Program-made: the position numbers and the translations under genes
Notes under the pieces: generated by a model
What the model was told of the DNA's origin: nothing
Databases searched by the model: none
What the model saw: the letters and a program-made list of their open reading frames with translations, nothing else
Shown here: one piece after another, positions 45,401 through 52,689 of the stretch
How the letters are laid out: each line of letters begins with the position of its first letter
Numbering within the stretch: the first letter of the stretch is position 1
NCBI RefSeq assembly: GCF_002803075.1
Contig: NZ_NNBK01000006.1
Coordinates: 62,001 to 126,000 of the forward strand
Reading direction: 5' to 3'
Source of the DNA: Streptomyces sp. CB01373
Lineage (GTDB): Bacteria > Actinomycetota > Actinomycetes > Streptomycetales > Streptomycetaceae
DNA length: 64,000 bases

Positions 45401-45608
45401 TATTCGGCTTCTCGGAAGCCAACGGCCAGCTCAGCCGGGGCCGTTGTGCGTCGAGACCGAGGGGGTGCTGGACGTACTCCACGCTCGGCGCCGTGACACG
45501 CAGACCGTCGTGCCCGGAGGCCGGTGAGGCCGCCGCCGGTATCGCGTCCAAGGACGCCGCCGCGACGGTGGCGGCCGCACCCGCCAGAACACTCCTCCTA
45601 CTGATCAC
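42417..45608 (-). CDS. Tat-exported GH78 alpha-L-rhamnosidase
   Basis: 1,063 residues. The signal peptide has a twin-arginine motif (ISRRSVLAGAA), so it is exported folded. Domain order follows family GH78: an N-terminal beta domain (PLGLDAQRPRLSW), a galactose-binding-like domain near 150-290, the concanavalin-like rhamnosidase domain (ARLYATALGLYEAHLNGSRV in pieces), a catalytic six-hairpin barrel with TPARDERLGWTGDINVF, whose acidic residues are the likely catalytic ones, and a C-terminal beta domain with VVRPRPGG. It removes terminal rhamnose from plant glycosides or polysaccharides. GTG 45608 follows GAGGAG. Two CG-centred palindromes upstream suggest LacI-type control. Confidence 0.93.
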   Translation of the reverse strand: MISRRSVLAGAAATVAAASLDAIPAAASPASGHDGLRVTAPSVEYVQHPLGLDAQRPRLSWPLASEKPNMRQSAYQVRVATTAKGLSRPDVWDSGKVTSGESVLVPYGGPRLAPRTRYFWSVRVWDADGRASGWSEPSWWETGLMEAGQWTADWISAPASLTNVPSLEGSSWIWFPEGDPASSVPAVTRWFRGIAKLPEGITAATLVISADNVYAVSVNGVEVARTDLETDNDGWRRPAVVDVLDQVRTGDNVIAVSATNASPGPAGLIAVLTVRTASGERRTVTDASWRATDKEPPADWRGLGFDDGGWPAAMVAAPWGGGPWGRVVPVTYAVTQVRHEFRLRNRKVSRARLYATALGLYEAHLNGSRVGRDQLAPGWTDYRTRVHYQTYDVTTLLRPGAANAIGVYLAPGWYAGDVGMFGPHQYGEHPALLAQLEVEYADGTSERITSGAGWRAASGAIVAADLHGGETYDARKETPGWTSPGFDDGGWPGVREAGDVGPGLIVAQENGPVRVAEELTPKKVTQPRPGVFVFDLGQNMVGSVRLRVSGAAGTTVRLRHAEVLNPDGTVYTANLRSASATDTYTLKGHGEESYEPRFTVHGFRYVEVTGFPGTPSAKAVTGRVMYTSASPTLDFETDVPMLNQLHHNIIWGQRGNFLSVPTDTPARDERLGWTGDINVFAPTAAYTMESARFLSKWLVDLRDAQTAEGAFTNVAPDVGGLGGGTAGWGDAGVTVPWSLHQAYGDRQVLADAWPSVQAWLTYLEKNSVRLLRPAEGYGDWLNTDDETPKDVIATAYFAHSADLAARMAAELGKDPASYLDLFGRVREAFRNAYVTSDGRVKGDTQTAYVLALSMDLMPDGLRKAAADRLVALIEARDWHLSTGFLGTPRLLPVLTDAGRTDIAYRLLQQRSFPSWGYQIDRGATTMWERWDSIRTDGGFQDPGMNSFNHYAYGSVGEWMYANIAGISAGRPGYQEIVVRPRPGGAVTSSRATFTSVYGPVSTQWRQRAGRFTLTCTVPPNTTAEVWIPASSPKAVTRTRGTLLRQEDGCAVYQVGSGTHHFTA

Positions 45609-45632
45609 TACGACTCCTCGTCCAGGAATGGG

Positions 45633-45644
45633 TGAATCGATTCA
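45633..45644. promoter_or_regulatory. LacI-like operator 1 (TGAATCGATTCA)
   Basis: A perfect 12-base palindrome centred on CG, 25 bases upstream of the rhamnosidase start. LacI-family regulators of sugar genes bind sites of this form. Confidence 0.55.
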
Positions 45645-45772
45645 GTTCAGGTGAGTGTGGGTAACGTATGGGCGGGCGGGGTGAAGGTCAATCAGTGTGC
45701 GGGCACTTTCGTGCGCGGCGTGGTTCGGCCGTCACGCGTAGCGGGACCGGCGCGCGACGTGGAGTCGGTCGA

Positions 45773-45786
45773 TTGAACGGTTTCAA
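45773..45786. promoter_or_regulatory. LacI-like operator 2 (TTGAACGGTTTCAA)
   Basis: A near-perfect palindrome of the TTGAAACGTTTCAA type, about 165 bases upstream of the rhamnosidase start. Together with the first site it could allow looping by one tetrameric or dimeric LacI-family protein. No LacI gene is seen in the window. Confidence 0.5.
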
Positions 45787-45853
45787 TTCAGCGGTCCGCT
45801 CGGCCCGCTCGGACCGCTCGAACCGGCCGGAGGCAGACGCGAGGCGTGAACCC

Positions 45854-46147
45854 TCAGACGCTCGTCCCGGTGCCGGGAGGAGCGTCCGGGCCCGACGTGG
45901 ACTCGGGGGCGGTACGGGCCCGCAGGATTCCCTCGACGCCGTCCAGGAACGTCTCGGAGATCAGCCGCGGATCGAAGAGGCAGCCGGCCGCCATCGCGCC
46001 GTCCCTGAGCATGACGAACTGCCGGCCTGCGGCGTCGGCGGGCGTGTCGCCGGTCTGCGCGAGCAGGTCGGTGACGGTGTCCAGGAAAGGCCAGTGGCCG
46101 CTGATCGCGAGCGGAGCCGTCTCCACCGTCGCGGGCGCGTCGTTCAT
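45854..46147 (-). pseudogene. C-terminal remnant of a TetR-type regulator
   Basis: The 97-codon frame encodes HWPFLDTVTDLLAQTGDTPA, then FVMLRDGAMAAGCLFDPRLIS and FLDGVEGIL, which look like the last helices of a TetR-family ligand domain. There is no helix-turn-helix, and to the right the reading frame runs into a plus-strand membrane-protein fragment. The ATG at 46147 is likely fortuitous. Confidence 0.5.
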
Positions 46148-46265
46148 CGCCCAGGCCGGCGGGGAGAACGCCTCCCTGGGAAGCCTCGCGGGCTACGCGT
46201 TCCTGGGCGGCGTCTTCTTCCTGATCTCCGCCCTTCGCCTGAAGAAGGCGGTCGGGGAGGGATGA
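46148..46265 (+). pseudogene. C-terminal remnant of a membrane protein
   Basis: The plus-strand frame encodes ENASLGSLAGYAFLGGVFFL and then ISALRLKKAVGEG before TGA, a typical last membrane helix with a basic end. Its N-terminal part is missing; to the left the same frame is antisense to the TetR remnant. Confidence 0.45.
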
Positions 46266-46318
46266 CCGGACGCGACGGGACGTCCACCACCGCCGACCGA
46301 CGTCCCGGCCGCCGACCG

Positions 46319-46345
46319 GAAGTCCCCGCACCCGAAGGGGACTTC
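46319..46345. terminator. Hairpin after the membrane-protein remnant
   Basis: GAAGTCCCC pairs perfectly with GGGGACTTC around a nine-base loop. It is still positioned as the terminator of the broken plus-strand gene. Confidence 0.65.
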
Positions 46346-46389
46346 CGCTGTGCGACGACACCCCTTCGCACTTGCTGAGCGGGAAACAG

Positions 46390-46424
46390 CGGAGCCCGGG
46401 CGCCACTTGGGCGGCCGGGCTCCG
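46390..46424 (-). terminator. Terminator of the flotillin operon
   Basis: CGGAGCCCGG pairs with CCGGGCTCCG, 30 bases past the stop of the minus-strand flotillin gene. Confidence 0.7.
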
Positions 46425-46453
46425 TGGTCGGCGGTGTCACCGCGTTCTGTGCT

Positions 46454-47905
46454 CTATTCGGTGATGTCGATCTTGTCGTGGGACGGTTCGGCCGACGCCG
46501 GGGTCGAGGATTCGACCTGTGCCGGGGTCTTCGCCGTGCCGCGTCCCGCGAGGCCCTGGAGGAGCTGGGCGAGGTCGACGCCGGTGGTGGAGCTGAGGAG
46601 TTCCATGCCCTGGGCGACGTTGTCGGCGACCGTGCGCGTGAGCTGGCCCGCGCCGTCCGTGGAGATGACGGTCAGCTTGTCCACGGCCGACAGCGGCTCG
46701 GCCGCCTTGGCGACAACCTGCGGCAGCACCTCGACCAGCATCTGGAGCACCGCCGCGTCGCCGTACCGTTCGAACGCGTCGGCCTTCTTGTGCATGGCGT
46801 CGGCCTCCGCCGCGCCCTTCGCGGCGATCGCGGCCGCTTCGGAGTCACCCTCGATACGGACGGCCTCGGCGAGCGCCGCACGGTGGGCCTTCTCGCCCTC
46901 ACCGGTGAGCCGTGCCCGCTCGGCGGCCGCTTCGGCCTCCTTGACCAGGGCGATGCGGTGGGCCTCCGCCTCCTGCTCGGCCCGGTAACGGTCGGCGTCG
47001 GCGGGCTTGCGGACCTGGGTGTCCAGTTCGCGGTCGGTCAGCGCGGCCTGCCGGACGGCGACCTTCTCCTGCTCCTGCAGGACCTCCTGCCGCCGGGCGG
47101 CCTCGGCGAGCGGGCCGGCGGCGTTGGCGCGGGCGGCTGCCTCGTCCGTCTCGGCCTTGATCTCGGCCTGCTTCAGGGCGTAGGTGCGCTGGGCGATCGC
47201 GATCTCTTCCTCCGCCTTGAGGCGGGCCTGCTCGGAAGCGCGCCGGGCGACGGCCTCGGCGATGTCGGCCTCCTGCTTGGCGCGGGCCGCCTCAGGCCGG
47301 CCGAGGTCCTCCAGGTAGGAGCCCTCGGTGGTGATGTCCTGGATCTGGAAGGCGTCCAGCACCAGCCCCTGCCCGGACAGGCTGGCCTCGGCCTCCTCCG
47401 CGACCTGCCCGGCGAAGGCGGCCCGGTCCCGGATGATGTCCTCGACGGACATCCGCCCGACGATGGAGCGCAGCGCGCCGGACAGCACCTCCTGGGTGAA
47501 CCCGACGATGCCGTCCTGCTGCTGCAGGAAGCGCTGGGCCGCGGCGCGGATCGAGTCCTCGGTGCCGCCGACCTTGACGATGGCGACGCCCTCCAGGTTG
47601 GCCTTCACCCCGCGCAGCGTGACCGCGCCCCGGACGGCCACCGGAATGTGCCGGCTGGACAGGTCGAGGCTGAACTTCTGCTGGACGAAGGGCACGACGA
47701 AGACACCGCCGCCGACCACGACCTTCTGGCCGCTGTTGTCGATGGAGACGCGGCCGGTCTCGGGGTCCGTGGACTTCTTGCCGCGCCGTCCGGTGACGAT
47801 GAACGCCTCGCTGGGACCCGCGACCTTGTAGCGGGTGACGACCACGAGGGCCAGCAGGACCAGGAGTACGACGGCTCCTATCACGGCAATCAGTACAGGG
47901 CTCAT
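46454..47905 (-). CDS. Flotillin (FloT-type SPFH protein)
   Basis: 483 residues, normal flotillin length. An N-terminal membrane helix (VLIAVIGAVVLLVLLALVVV) is followed by an SPFH domain (about 30-200: EAFIVTGRRGKK, GGGVFVVPFVQQ, LSSRHIPVAVRGAVTLRGV) and a coiled coil with repeated Ala-Glu-Ala motifs. The C-terminal region has VLPQVVAKAAEPLSAVDKL, typical of FloT. It organises ordered membrane patches that concentrate signalling and secretion proteins. It lies downstream of an NfeD-like gene, the classical pairing. It is distinct from the longer flotillin at 27526. Confidence 0.92.
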   Translation of the reverse strand: MSPVLIAVIGAVVLLVLLALVVVTRYKVAGPSEAFIVTGRRGKKSTDPETGRVSIDNSGQKVVVGGGVFVVPFVQQKFSLDLSSRHIPVAVRGAVTLRGVKANLEGVAIVKVGGTEDSIRAAAQRFLQQQDGIVGFTQEVLSGALRSIVGRMSVEDIIRDRAAFAGQVAEEAEASLSGQGLVLDAFQIQDITTEGSYLEDLGRPEAARAKQEADIAEAVARRASEQARLKAEEEIAIAQRTYALKQAEIKAETDEAAARANAAGPLAEAARRQEVLQEQEKVAVRQAALTDRELDTQVRKPADADRYRAEQEAEAHRIALVKEAEAAAERARLTGEGEKAHRAALAEAVRIEGDSEAAAIAAKGAAEADAMHKKADAFERYGDAAVLQMLVEVLPQVVAKAAEPLSAVDKLTVISTDGAGQLTRTVADNVAQGMELLSSTTGVDLAQLLQGLAGRGTAKTPAQVESSTPASAEPSHDKIDITE

Positions 47906-47970
47906 GTGTGGAATCCCCTCAGCCCTCCCCGGGGGACGGCGAATCGGAACGGATCAGAAACGGACGCGGA

Positions 47971-48000
47971 AGGAAGACGAAGGAAGACGAAGGAAGACGG
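47971..48000. repeat. Three 10-bp tandem repeats between flotillin and NfeD-like genes
   Basis: AGGAAGACGA is repeated three times (last base differs in the third) in the 141-base spacer. It lies in the transcribed leader of the flotillin gene and could be slippage-prone. Confidence 0.7.
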
Positions 48001-48046
48001 AGGGGCGGGCGTGCGGGCCTCGTGGTGTGGCGCGCAGCTTCGACGG

Positions 48047-48556
48047 TCAGTCTTCGACCGGCCGGACCACGACCGAGGTCGCGGACAGTACCGACTCCAC
48101 CCAGACCTCGGCACCCCGCGCCACCGGCACCGAACACTTCGCGGCCAGCTTCAGCGGCTGCCCGGCGAGATGCACCAGCACCTCGCCGTACCCCTCGGCC
48201 GGAATAGCGGTCACCACGGAACCGGAGCCGCCGACGAGATCGTCGCCCCGCGGAGCGGCAGCGCCCTGCTCCCGCATCAGGGCGCTGCTGAGCTTCCACG
48301 TCAGCCAGCCCGTGGCGACGCCCGCCACCACGCCGATCGCCGTGGCCCCCGTGACCCCCAGGCCGGTGGTGCCGAGCGCGATCGCCCCGCCGAAGCCGAG
48401 CATGGACACGAATCCGGCGATGACCGGCAGCGACAGCAGCCCGTCGAACAACCCGTCCAGCACCCCGCCGAACAGGCCTTCCAGGATCCCGTCGAAGATC
48501 AGCGAGAGCACCAGCAGGACCAGTCCAGCGATACCGAGACCCACAAACCAGTTCAT
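48047..48556 (-). CDS. NfeD-like flotillin partner
   Basis: 169 residues. A membrane part of about three to four helices (residues 3-90, Gly/Leu-rich) is followed by a small beta-barrel OB-type domain (GGSGSVVTAIPAEGYGEVLV, WVESVLSATSVVV) as in YuaF/NfeD short forms. NfeD proteins work with flotillins in membrane organisation. ATG 48556 has only a weak Shine-Dalgarno. It is co-directional with, and upstream of, the FloT-type gene. Confidence 0.82.
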   Translation of the reverse strand: MNWFVGLGIAGLVLLVLSLIFDGILEGLFGGVLDGLFDGLLSLPVIAGFVSMLGFGGAIALGTTGLGVTGATAIGVVAGVATGWLTWKLSSALMREQGAAAPRGDDLVGGSGSVVTAIPAEGYGEVLVHLAGQPLKLAAKCSVPVARGAEVWVESVLSATSVVVRPVED

Positions 48557-48840
48557 TTGGGCCGCGCTTTCACTCGACGATCTCCCCCGCCCGCATGTTG
48601 CCATGCGATCGGGTGACAGCACATTGCCTGCTCCCGGCAATCTTTACACGCACTTGATGCCGCCTTGATACGCCCTTCGCCCGGACGCCGACGTTCCGCT
48701 GCGGTTCGTGACGCGGAGTATGGACGCGAGCTGCGACGGCGGTACGGGCCGCCGCCCTGAAGCCCGACGCCCGCCCTCCCGCAAACCGCGCGCTGCCCGC
48801 AGGACGCACCGCCCCGGGCCAGGGCCGAAGCGCATCACGG

Positions 48841-48878
48841 CCGCCGCTTCCGTTGCCGGGCAGTGGAAGCGGCGGCGG
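48841..48878. terminator. Long hairpin in the 48.6-49.0 kb gap
   Basis: CCGCCGCTTCC pairs with GGAAGCGGCGG around a loop of about 13 bases. It lies in the 500-base gap between the divergent NfeD-like and PucR genes. Apart from this and the next hairpin, I see only promoter-like DNA there and no gene. Confidence 0.5.
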
Positions 48879-48930
48879 CCAGACCACCCTGACGATGGCG
48901 CCGCCCCGCGCCGGTGATGGGAGGAAGAGC

Positions 48931-48959
48931 CCGAGGCCGTCATGGCCCGACGGCCTCGG
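48931..48959. terminator. Second hairpin in the same gap
   Basis: CCGAGGCCGTC pairs perfectly with GACGGCCTCGG around a seven-base loop, 100 bases before the PucR start. Two strong hairpins in a divergent gap with no gene to end suggest remnants of a lost gene, an attenuator, or insulation. Confidence 0.5.
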
Positions 48960-49058
48960 CGCGGGGCGGGTTGTCGGCTCGGATGCACACACCTCGCGTC
49001 ATTTGTGTGACTCCTCCTACACTCACCGTCACACGGCGCATCGACATGAGGGGGCCTG

Positions 49059-50699
49059 ATGCTGCTGAACGGAACGGCCGGGCAGGGGGACGCCGCCGCA
49101 GCGGGGCCGACGCTGGAAAGAATGCTGTCGGTCATGGGTGCCGGTGCGCTGGAGTTGTGCACGGCTCCGCGGGGCCTGGGGGGCGTGGTCGAGGGAATCA
49201 CGGTGCTGGACCCGCTGGAGTCGGGGCTGCCGCGGGGGCAGGTGCTGCTGGCAGTGGGCATGGATCCGCAGTCGGCCGCCGCCGTCGACGTCGTGCGCGA
49301 TGCCGCCGGCTCGGGAGCGGCCGCGCTGGTCTTCGGGCCGGGCAGGTCGGGACGGCCCCCGGACGCGCTGCGGGCGGCCGCCGAGGAGGCCGGTACGGCG
49401 GTGCTCTTCCGGACGGCGTGGTGCGGCTGGGTCGAGTTGATCGGCGCGCTGCGGGCCGGTCTGGTCCTGTCCGGAGTCCCCGCCGATCCGGCTGTGACGC
49501 CGGGCGACCTGAACGGGCTGGCCGACGCGGTGGCGGTCCTGGTCAGCGGCGCGGTGACGATCGAGGACGTGGAGTCCCGGGTCCTGGCGTACTCGTCCAC
49601 GAAGGAGGACGTGGACGAGTTACGCCGACTGACCATCCTCGGCCGCCGCGTGCCGGAGTGGCGCGTGGCCGCCATGCGGGAGGCCGGGTTCTTCCGCGCG
49701 TTGTGGGGCTCGGGGGACGTCATCCACCGGCCGGCGCACGGGGAGAATCCCGAACGTCTGGTGGTGGCCGTCCGGGCAGGCGGAGAGATCCTGGGATCGA
49801 TCTGGGTGGCGGCCGCGGGCGGCGACCTCCCGCCGCACGCCTCCGACACACTGCGGTCGGCGGCGCGGGTGGCCGCCGTACATCTGCTGCACCACCGCTC
49901 GCACCGTACGCACGCCCGGCTGGTCGAGGACGCGGCCCGTGCGCTGCTCGACGGACGGGGATCCGCCGGCCTGCTGACCGAGCGCACCGGAATTCCGGCG
50001 CGCGGGAACTGCGCCGTCCTGTCGGTACGCCCGGGAGCCTCCTGCAAGGCGGAGGAAACCGTAAGGCTGTGTGCCCTGATGGCGGTGTACTGCGGCGCGA
50101 ACGACCTCACGCCGGTCGCGGTGCCGGTGAGCCAGGGGGCCCTGGTCGTGGTGGGCGCGCTGCACCAGGACATGCAGCGGGCCGTCGAACAGGTCGCACG
50201 TCTGGGGAAGTCACTGGTCCGGCAGGTGGCCGACGCGTTCGGGCCGGAAGCGAGAATCGGTCTGGGCACGGTGGTCGGGACCCTGGCGGACCTGCCCGAG
50301 TCCCGCCGGACGGCGGACCTGGCACTGAGAGCCCTGCTCTGGACGGGAGAGCACCGCACCGTCGCCTTCGCGAGCGAGGTGGCCGAGACGATCGCCCTGA
50401 ACCAGATGCTGGACACGCTGACAGGACCGGCCCTGGCACCGGAGACACCGGTGGCACGCCTGGTGGCGTTCGACGCCGCGCACGGCGGAGGCACCATGGT
50501 GCAGACCCTGCGGGCCTACCTCGACCACTTCGGTCACGTGCCGGACACCGCCAGGGCGCTGGGTGTGCACGCGAACAGCCTGCGGCACCGGATCAGCCGG
50601 CTCACCGAGGTGTCCGGGCTGGATCTCCGCAGTCCGGACGCCCGGCTCCTCGCCCAACTGCAACTGCGCCTTCTCGACCGCGGTGGCCGGGAGGCGTGA
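49059..50699 (+). CDS. PucR-family regulator carrying a TTA codon
   Basis: 546 residues. The N-terminal PucR ligand region (LERMLSVMGAGALELC start) leads to a middle GGDEF-like region and the C-terminal PucR helix-turn-helix (AYLDHFGHVPDTARALGVHANSLRHRISRLTEVSGLDL in parts). Such proteins activate catabolic genes for purines, amines or amino acids. ATG 49059 follows GAGGGGG. Codon 188 (49620-49622) is TTA, the rare leucine codon read by the bldA tRNA, so its production is probably limited to late growth. It lies just upstream of a PLP decarboxylase gene on the same strand, the likely target. Confidence 0.9.
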   Translation: MLLNGTAGQGDAAAAGPTLERMLSVMGAGALELCTAPRGLGGVVEGITVLDPLESGLPRGQVLLAVGMDPQSAAAVDVVRDAAGSGAAALVFGPGRSGRPPDALRAAAEEAGTAVLFRTAWCGWVELIGALRAGLVLSGVPADPAVTPGDLNGLADAVAVLVSGAVTIEDVESRVLAYSSTKEDVDELRRLTILGRRVPEWRVAAMREAGFFRALWGSGDVIHRPAHGENPERLVVAVRAGGEILGSIWVAAAGGDLPPHASDTLRSAARVAAVHLLHHRSHRTHARLVEDAARALLDGRGSAGLLTERTGIPARGNCAVLSVRPGASCKAEETVRLCALMAVYCGANDLTPVAVPVSQGALVVVGALHQDMQRAVEQVARLGKSLVRQVADAFGPEARIGLGTVVGTLADLPESRRTADLALRALLWTGEHRTVAFASEVAETIALNQMLDTLTGPALAPETPVARLVAFDAAHGGGTMVQTLRAYLDHFGHVPDTARALGVHANSLRHRISRLTEVSGLDLRSPDARLLAQLQLRLLDRGGREA

Positions 50700-50714
50700 G
50701 CATTCGGGCGCCGC

Positions 50715-50740
50715 CACGAAGAAAGAGCCGCTTCTTCGTG
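50715..50740 (+). terminator. Terminator of the PucR gene
   Basis: CACGAAGAA pairs perfectly with TTCTTCGTG around an eight-base loop, 16 bases past the PucR stop. The decarboxylase gene therefore probably has its own promoter in 50741-50900. Confidence 0.65.
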
Positions 50741-50910
50741 CCCGAGCACCATGGAGGCTGTGGCACGTCCGCGGCTTCGCTCCCCGGTGAGAACCGCGCG
50801 GCGGAAAACCGGGACTCCCGACGAAGACACCCGCACCGCTCCGACGAGAGTCTGGTGGTCCGCCCCACGGCAGCCGTGGCGGCGAGAACTCGGCTCGGGG
50901 AGAGTGCACG

Positions 50911-52206
50911 ATGAATGGTTCTGACAAGGCCGACCGGCGCGAGCGGATTCTGCGGGCAGCCGTAGAGCAGGGACTCCTGGAACCCGAGACGGCCGTACTG
51001 GCCGGGTTTGTCGACCTCGACGGCGTCAACGACACCGTCACATCCCTGCGGAGCTCGTTCCCCGACTCCCTCCGGGTCCTGCACGCGTTCGCGGCCAAGG
51101 CGAACTGCCTGGTTCCCGTGCTCGAGGAAGTGCGCCTGAGCGGCATGGGCTGCGAGGTCGCCAGTGCCGGCGAACTCGCCCAGGCGCTGGAGGCGGGCTT
51201 CGAACCCGCACACATCGTGTTCGACTCCCCCGCCAAGACACGGGCCGAACTGGTCCGGGCACTGAGCCTGGGGGTCGCGGTGAACGCGGACAGCTTCCAG
51301 GAACTCTCGCGGCTGGACGAGATCCTGGCGACCCGCCGTTCCGACTCGCGCATCGGCGTGCGCATCAACCCCCAGATCGGCGCCGGCTCGATCACCGCCA
51401 TGAGCACGGCCACGTCGACCTCGAAGTTCGGTATTCCGCTGGAGGACGAGGGCAACCGGCGGCGACTGCTCCAGGCGTACCGGGACCGTCCCTGGCTCAC
51501 CTGGGTGCACACACACGTCGGCTCGCAGGGCTGTCCCCTGGACCTGATCGCCCAAGGCATCGCGAAGGCGGTGGAGTTCGCCGAGGAGATCAACGCCCAC
51601 CTCCGCCGCCGGCAGGTCACCGGCATCGACATCGGGGGAGGACTGCCGGTCAATTTCGACAGCGACGAGACGACGCCCGGTTTCGACACCTACGTGGACC
51701 ACCTGCGCGAGCACGCGCCGGCCCTCTTCTCGGGCGAGTACGAGATCATCACCGAGTTCGGCCGTTCCGTGCTGGCCAAGAACGGGTTCACCGCCGCGTA
51801 CGTCGAGTACACCAAGACCGTCGGCGGACGTCCCATCGCGATCACCCACGCCGGCGCACAGGTGGCCACCCGGACCGTGTTCGCCCCCGACGCCTGGCCC
51901 CTGCGGATCGAGGCCCACGACCCCCGCGGCCGGGCCAAGCACGGCCGGCCCGTGCCACAGGACATCGCGGGCCCGTGCTGTTTCGCGGGTGACCTGCTGG
52001 CACGCAACCGTGCGCTGCCCCTCCTCGACGTCGGCGACCTCGTCGTCGTCCCGGACACCGGCGCCTACTACTTCTCGACGCCCTTCCACTACAACAGCCT
52101 GCCCGAACCCGCCGTGCACGGCGCCCGCGTCGACGCCGACGGCCGGGTCACCTTCCGGCAACTCCGCGCCGCACAGGCCGTCCACCTGGCCCCGGCCCTT
52201 GCCTGA
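50911..52206 (+). CDS. Fold-III PLP-dependent decarboxylase (Orn/DAP/Arg type)
   Basis: 431 residues. PLP-binding Lys63 lies in HAFAAKANCL; THVGSQG is the barrel motif before the phosphate site GIDIGGGLPV. The substrate-side Cys is in GPCCFAGDLL (Cys356/357) and the final VPDTGAYYFS is also conserved. Members decarboxylate ornithine, lysine, arginine or diaminopimelate; this one is shorter and diverged from housekeeping LysA, so a secondary or amine pathway is likely. ATG 50911 follows GGGGAG. A PucR activator gene precedes it and a 79-residue membrane peptide follows. Confidence 0.85.
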   Translation: MNGSDKADRRERILRAAVEQGLLEPETAVLAGFVDLDGVNDTVTSLRSSFPDSLRVLHAFAAKANCLVPVLEEVRLSGMGCEVASAGELAQALEAGFEPAHIVFDSPAKTRAELVRALSLGVAVNADSFQELSRLDEILATRRSDSRIGVRINPQIGAGSITAMSTATSTSKFGIPLEDEGNRRRLLQAYRDRPWLTWVHTHVGSQGCPLDLIAQGIAKAVEFAEEINAHLRRRQVTGIDIGGGLPVNFDSDETTPGFDTYVDHLREHAPALFSGEYEIITEFGRSVLAKNGFTAAYVEYTKTVGGRPIAITHAGAQVATRTVFAPDAWPLRIEAHDPRGRAKHGRPVPQDIAGPCCFAGDLLARNRALPLLDVGDLVVVPDTGAYYFSTPFHYNSLPEPAVHGARVDADGRVTFRQLRAAQAVHLAPALA

Positions 52207-52346
52207 CGCTGATACGCGCTCTCCCGCGTGCCTCCACCGGAGAGCCGATCGCAGCCACTTGGGCCGGGCGTGCCACGAGCGAGCACGCCCGGCCGCCCGG
52301 AGAGAAGAAAAAACCCACAACGCCAGGAAAGGCAGGTGTAACCGCC

Positions 52347-52586
52347 ATGAAAGTAAGGTCCGCCCGGGCAGGGTGTTCCACGGAGGAAGCGACACCCCCG
52401 GGCCGACGGGCCATCGGACGACGGCTGTCCGCCACCGTGGTGCGCTGCGGCCGAATGACGTGTGACGTCGCGCGATGGTTCTCACGTCGCCGGCGCGTCG
52501 CGGCCGACCAGTTCCTCCGCGGCGCGTGCTACGGGACGGGCACGGCCGTGGTCGGCCTGCTGGTGGTGTGGGCACAGACCCGCTGA
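52347..52586 (+). CDS. Small membrane peptide, 79 residues
   Basis: Basic, Arg-rich first 50 residues are followed by a C-terminal helix (FLRGACYGTGTAVVGLLVVW). It begins ATG 52347 with AAAGGCAGG upstream, 140 bases after the decarboxylase, and a good terminator follows. No family is recognised. Confidence 0.45.
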   Translation: MKVRSARAGCSTEEATPPGRRAIGRRLSATVVRCGRMTCDVARWFSRRRRVAADQFLRGACYGTGTAVVGLLVVWAQTR

Positions 52587-52594
52587 CGACAAAG

Positions 52595-52621
52595 GAGCCC
52601 CGGACCGACGGTCTGGGGCTC
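52595..52621 (+). terminator. Terminator of the decarboxylase/small peptide unit
   Basis: GAGCCCCGGACC and GGTCTGGGGCTC form a 12-base stem with one mismatch around a three-base loop. Confidence 0.75.
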
Positions 52622-52628
52622 TCTTCGC

Positions 52629-52670
52629 TGGACCGGGCGACGAGAAACCGAACCCGCGCTCTCAGCCCGG
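52629..52670 (-). repeat. Decayed copy of the 3' half of tRNA-Gly
   Basis: About 36 of 42 bases match 56478-56519, the 3' half of the intact tRNA-Gly, in the same orientation, with one inserted base. The match covers the anticodon 3' side, variable region, T arm, acceptor 3' strand and CCA. Similarity stops beyond the anticodon. It could be an old attachment-site copy or a dead tRNA fragment. Confidence 0.6.
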
Positions 52671-52689
52671 GCGCGATTGCCTCGGCCGG

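Noticed and set aside
48644..50497. A 617-codon minus-strand frame over the PucR gene
   Set aside because: Composition (Ser/Arg/Thr/Pro) is that of an antisense frame, and the plus-strand PucR motifs are clear.
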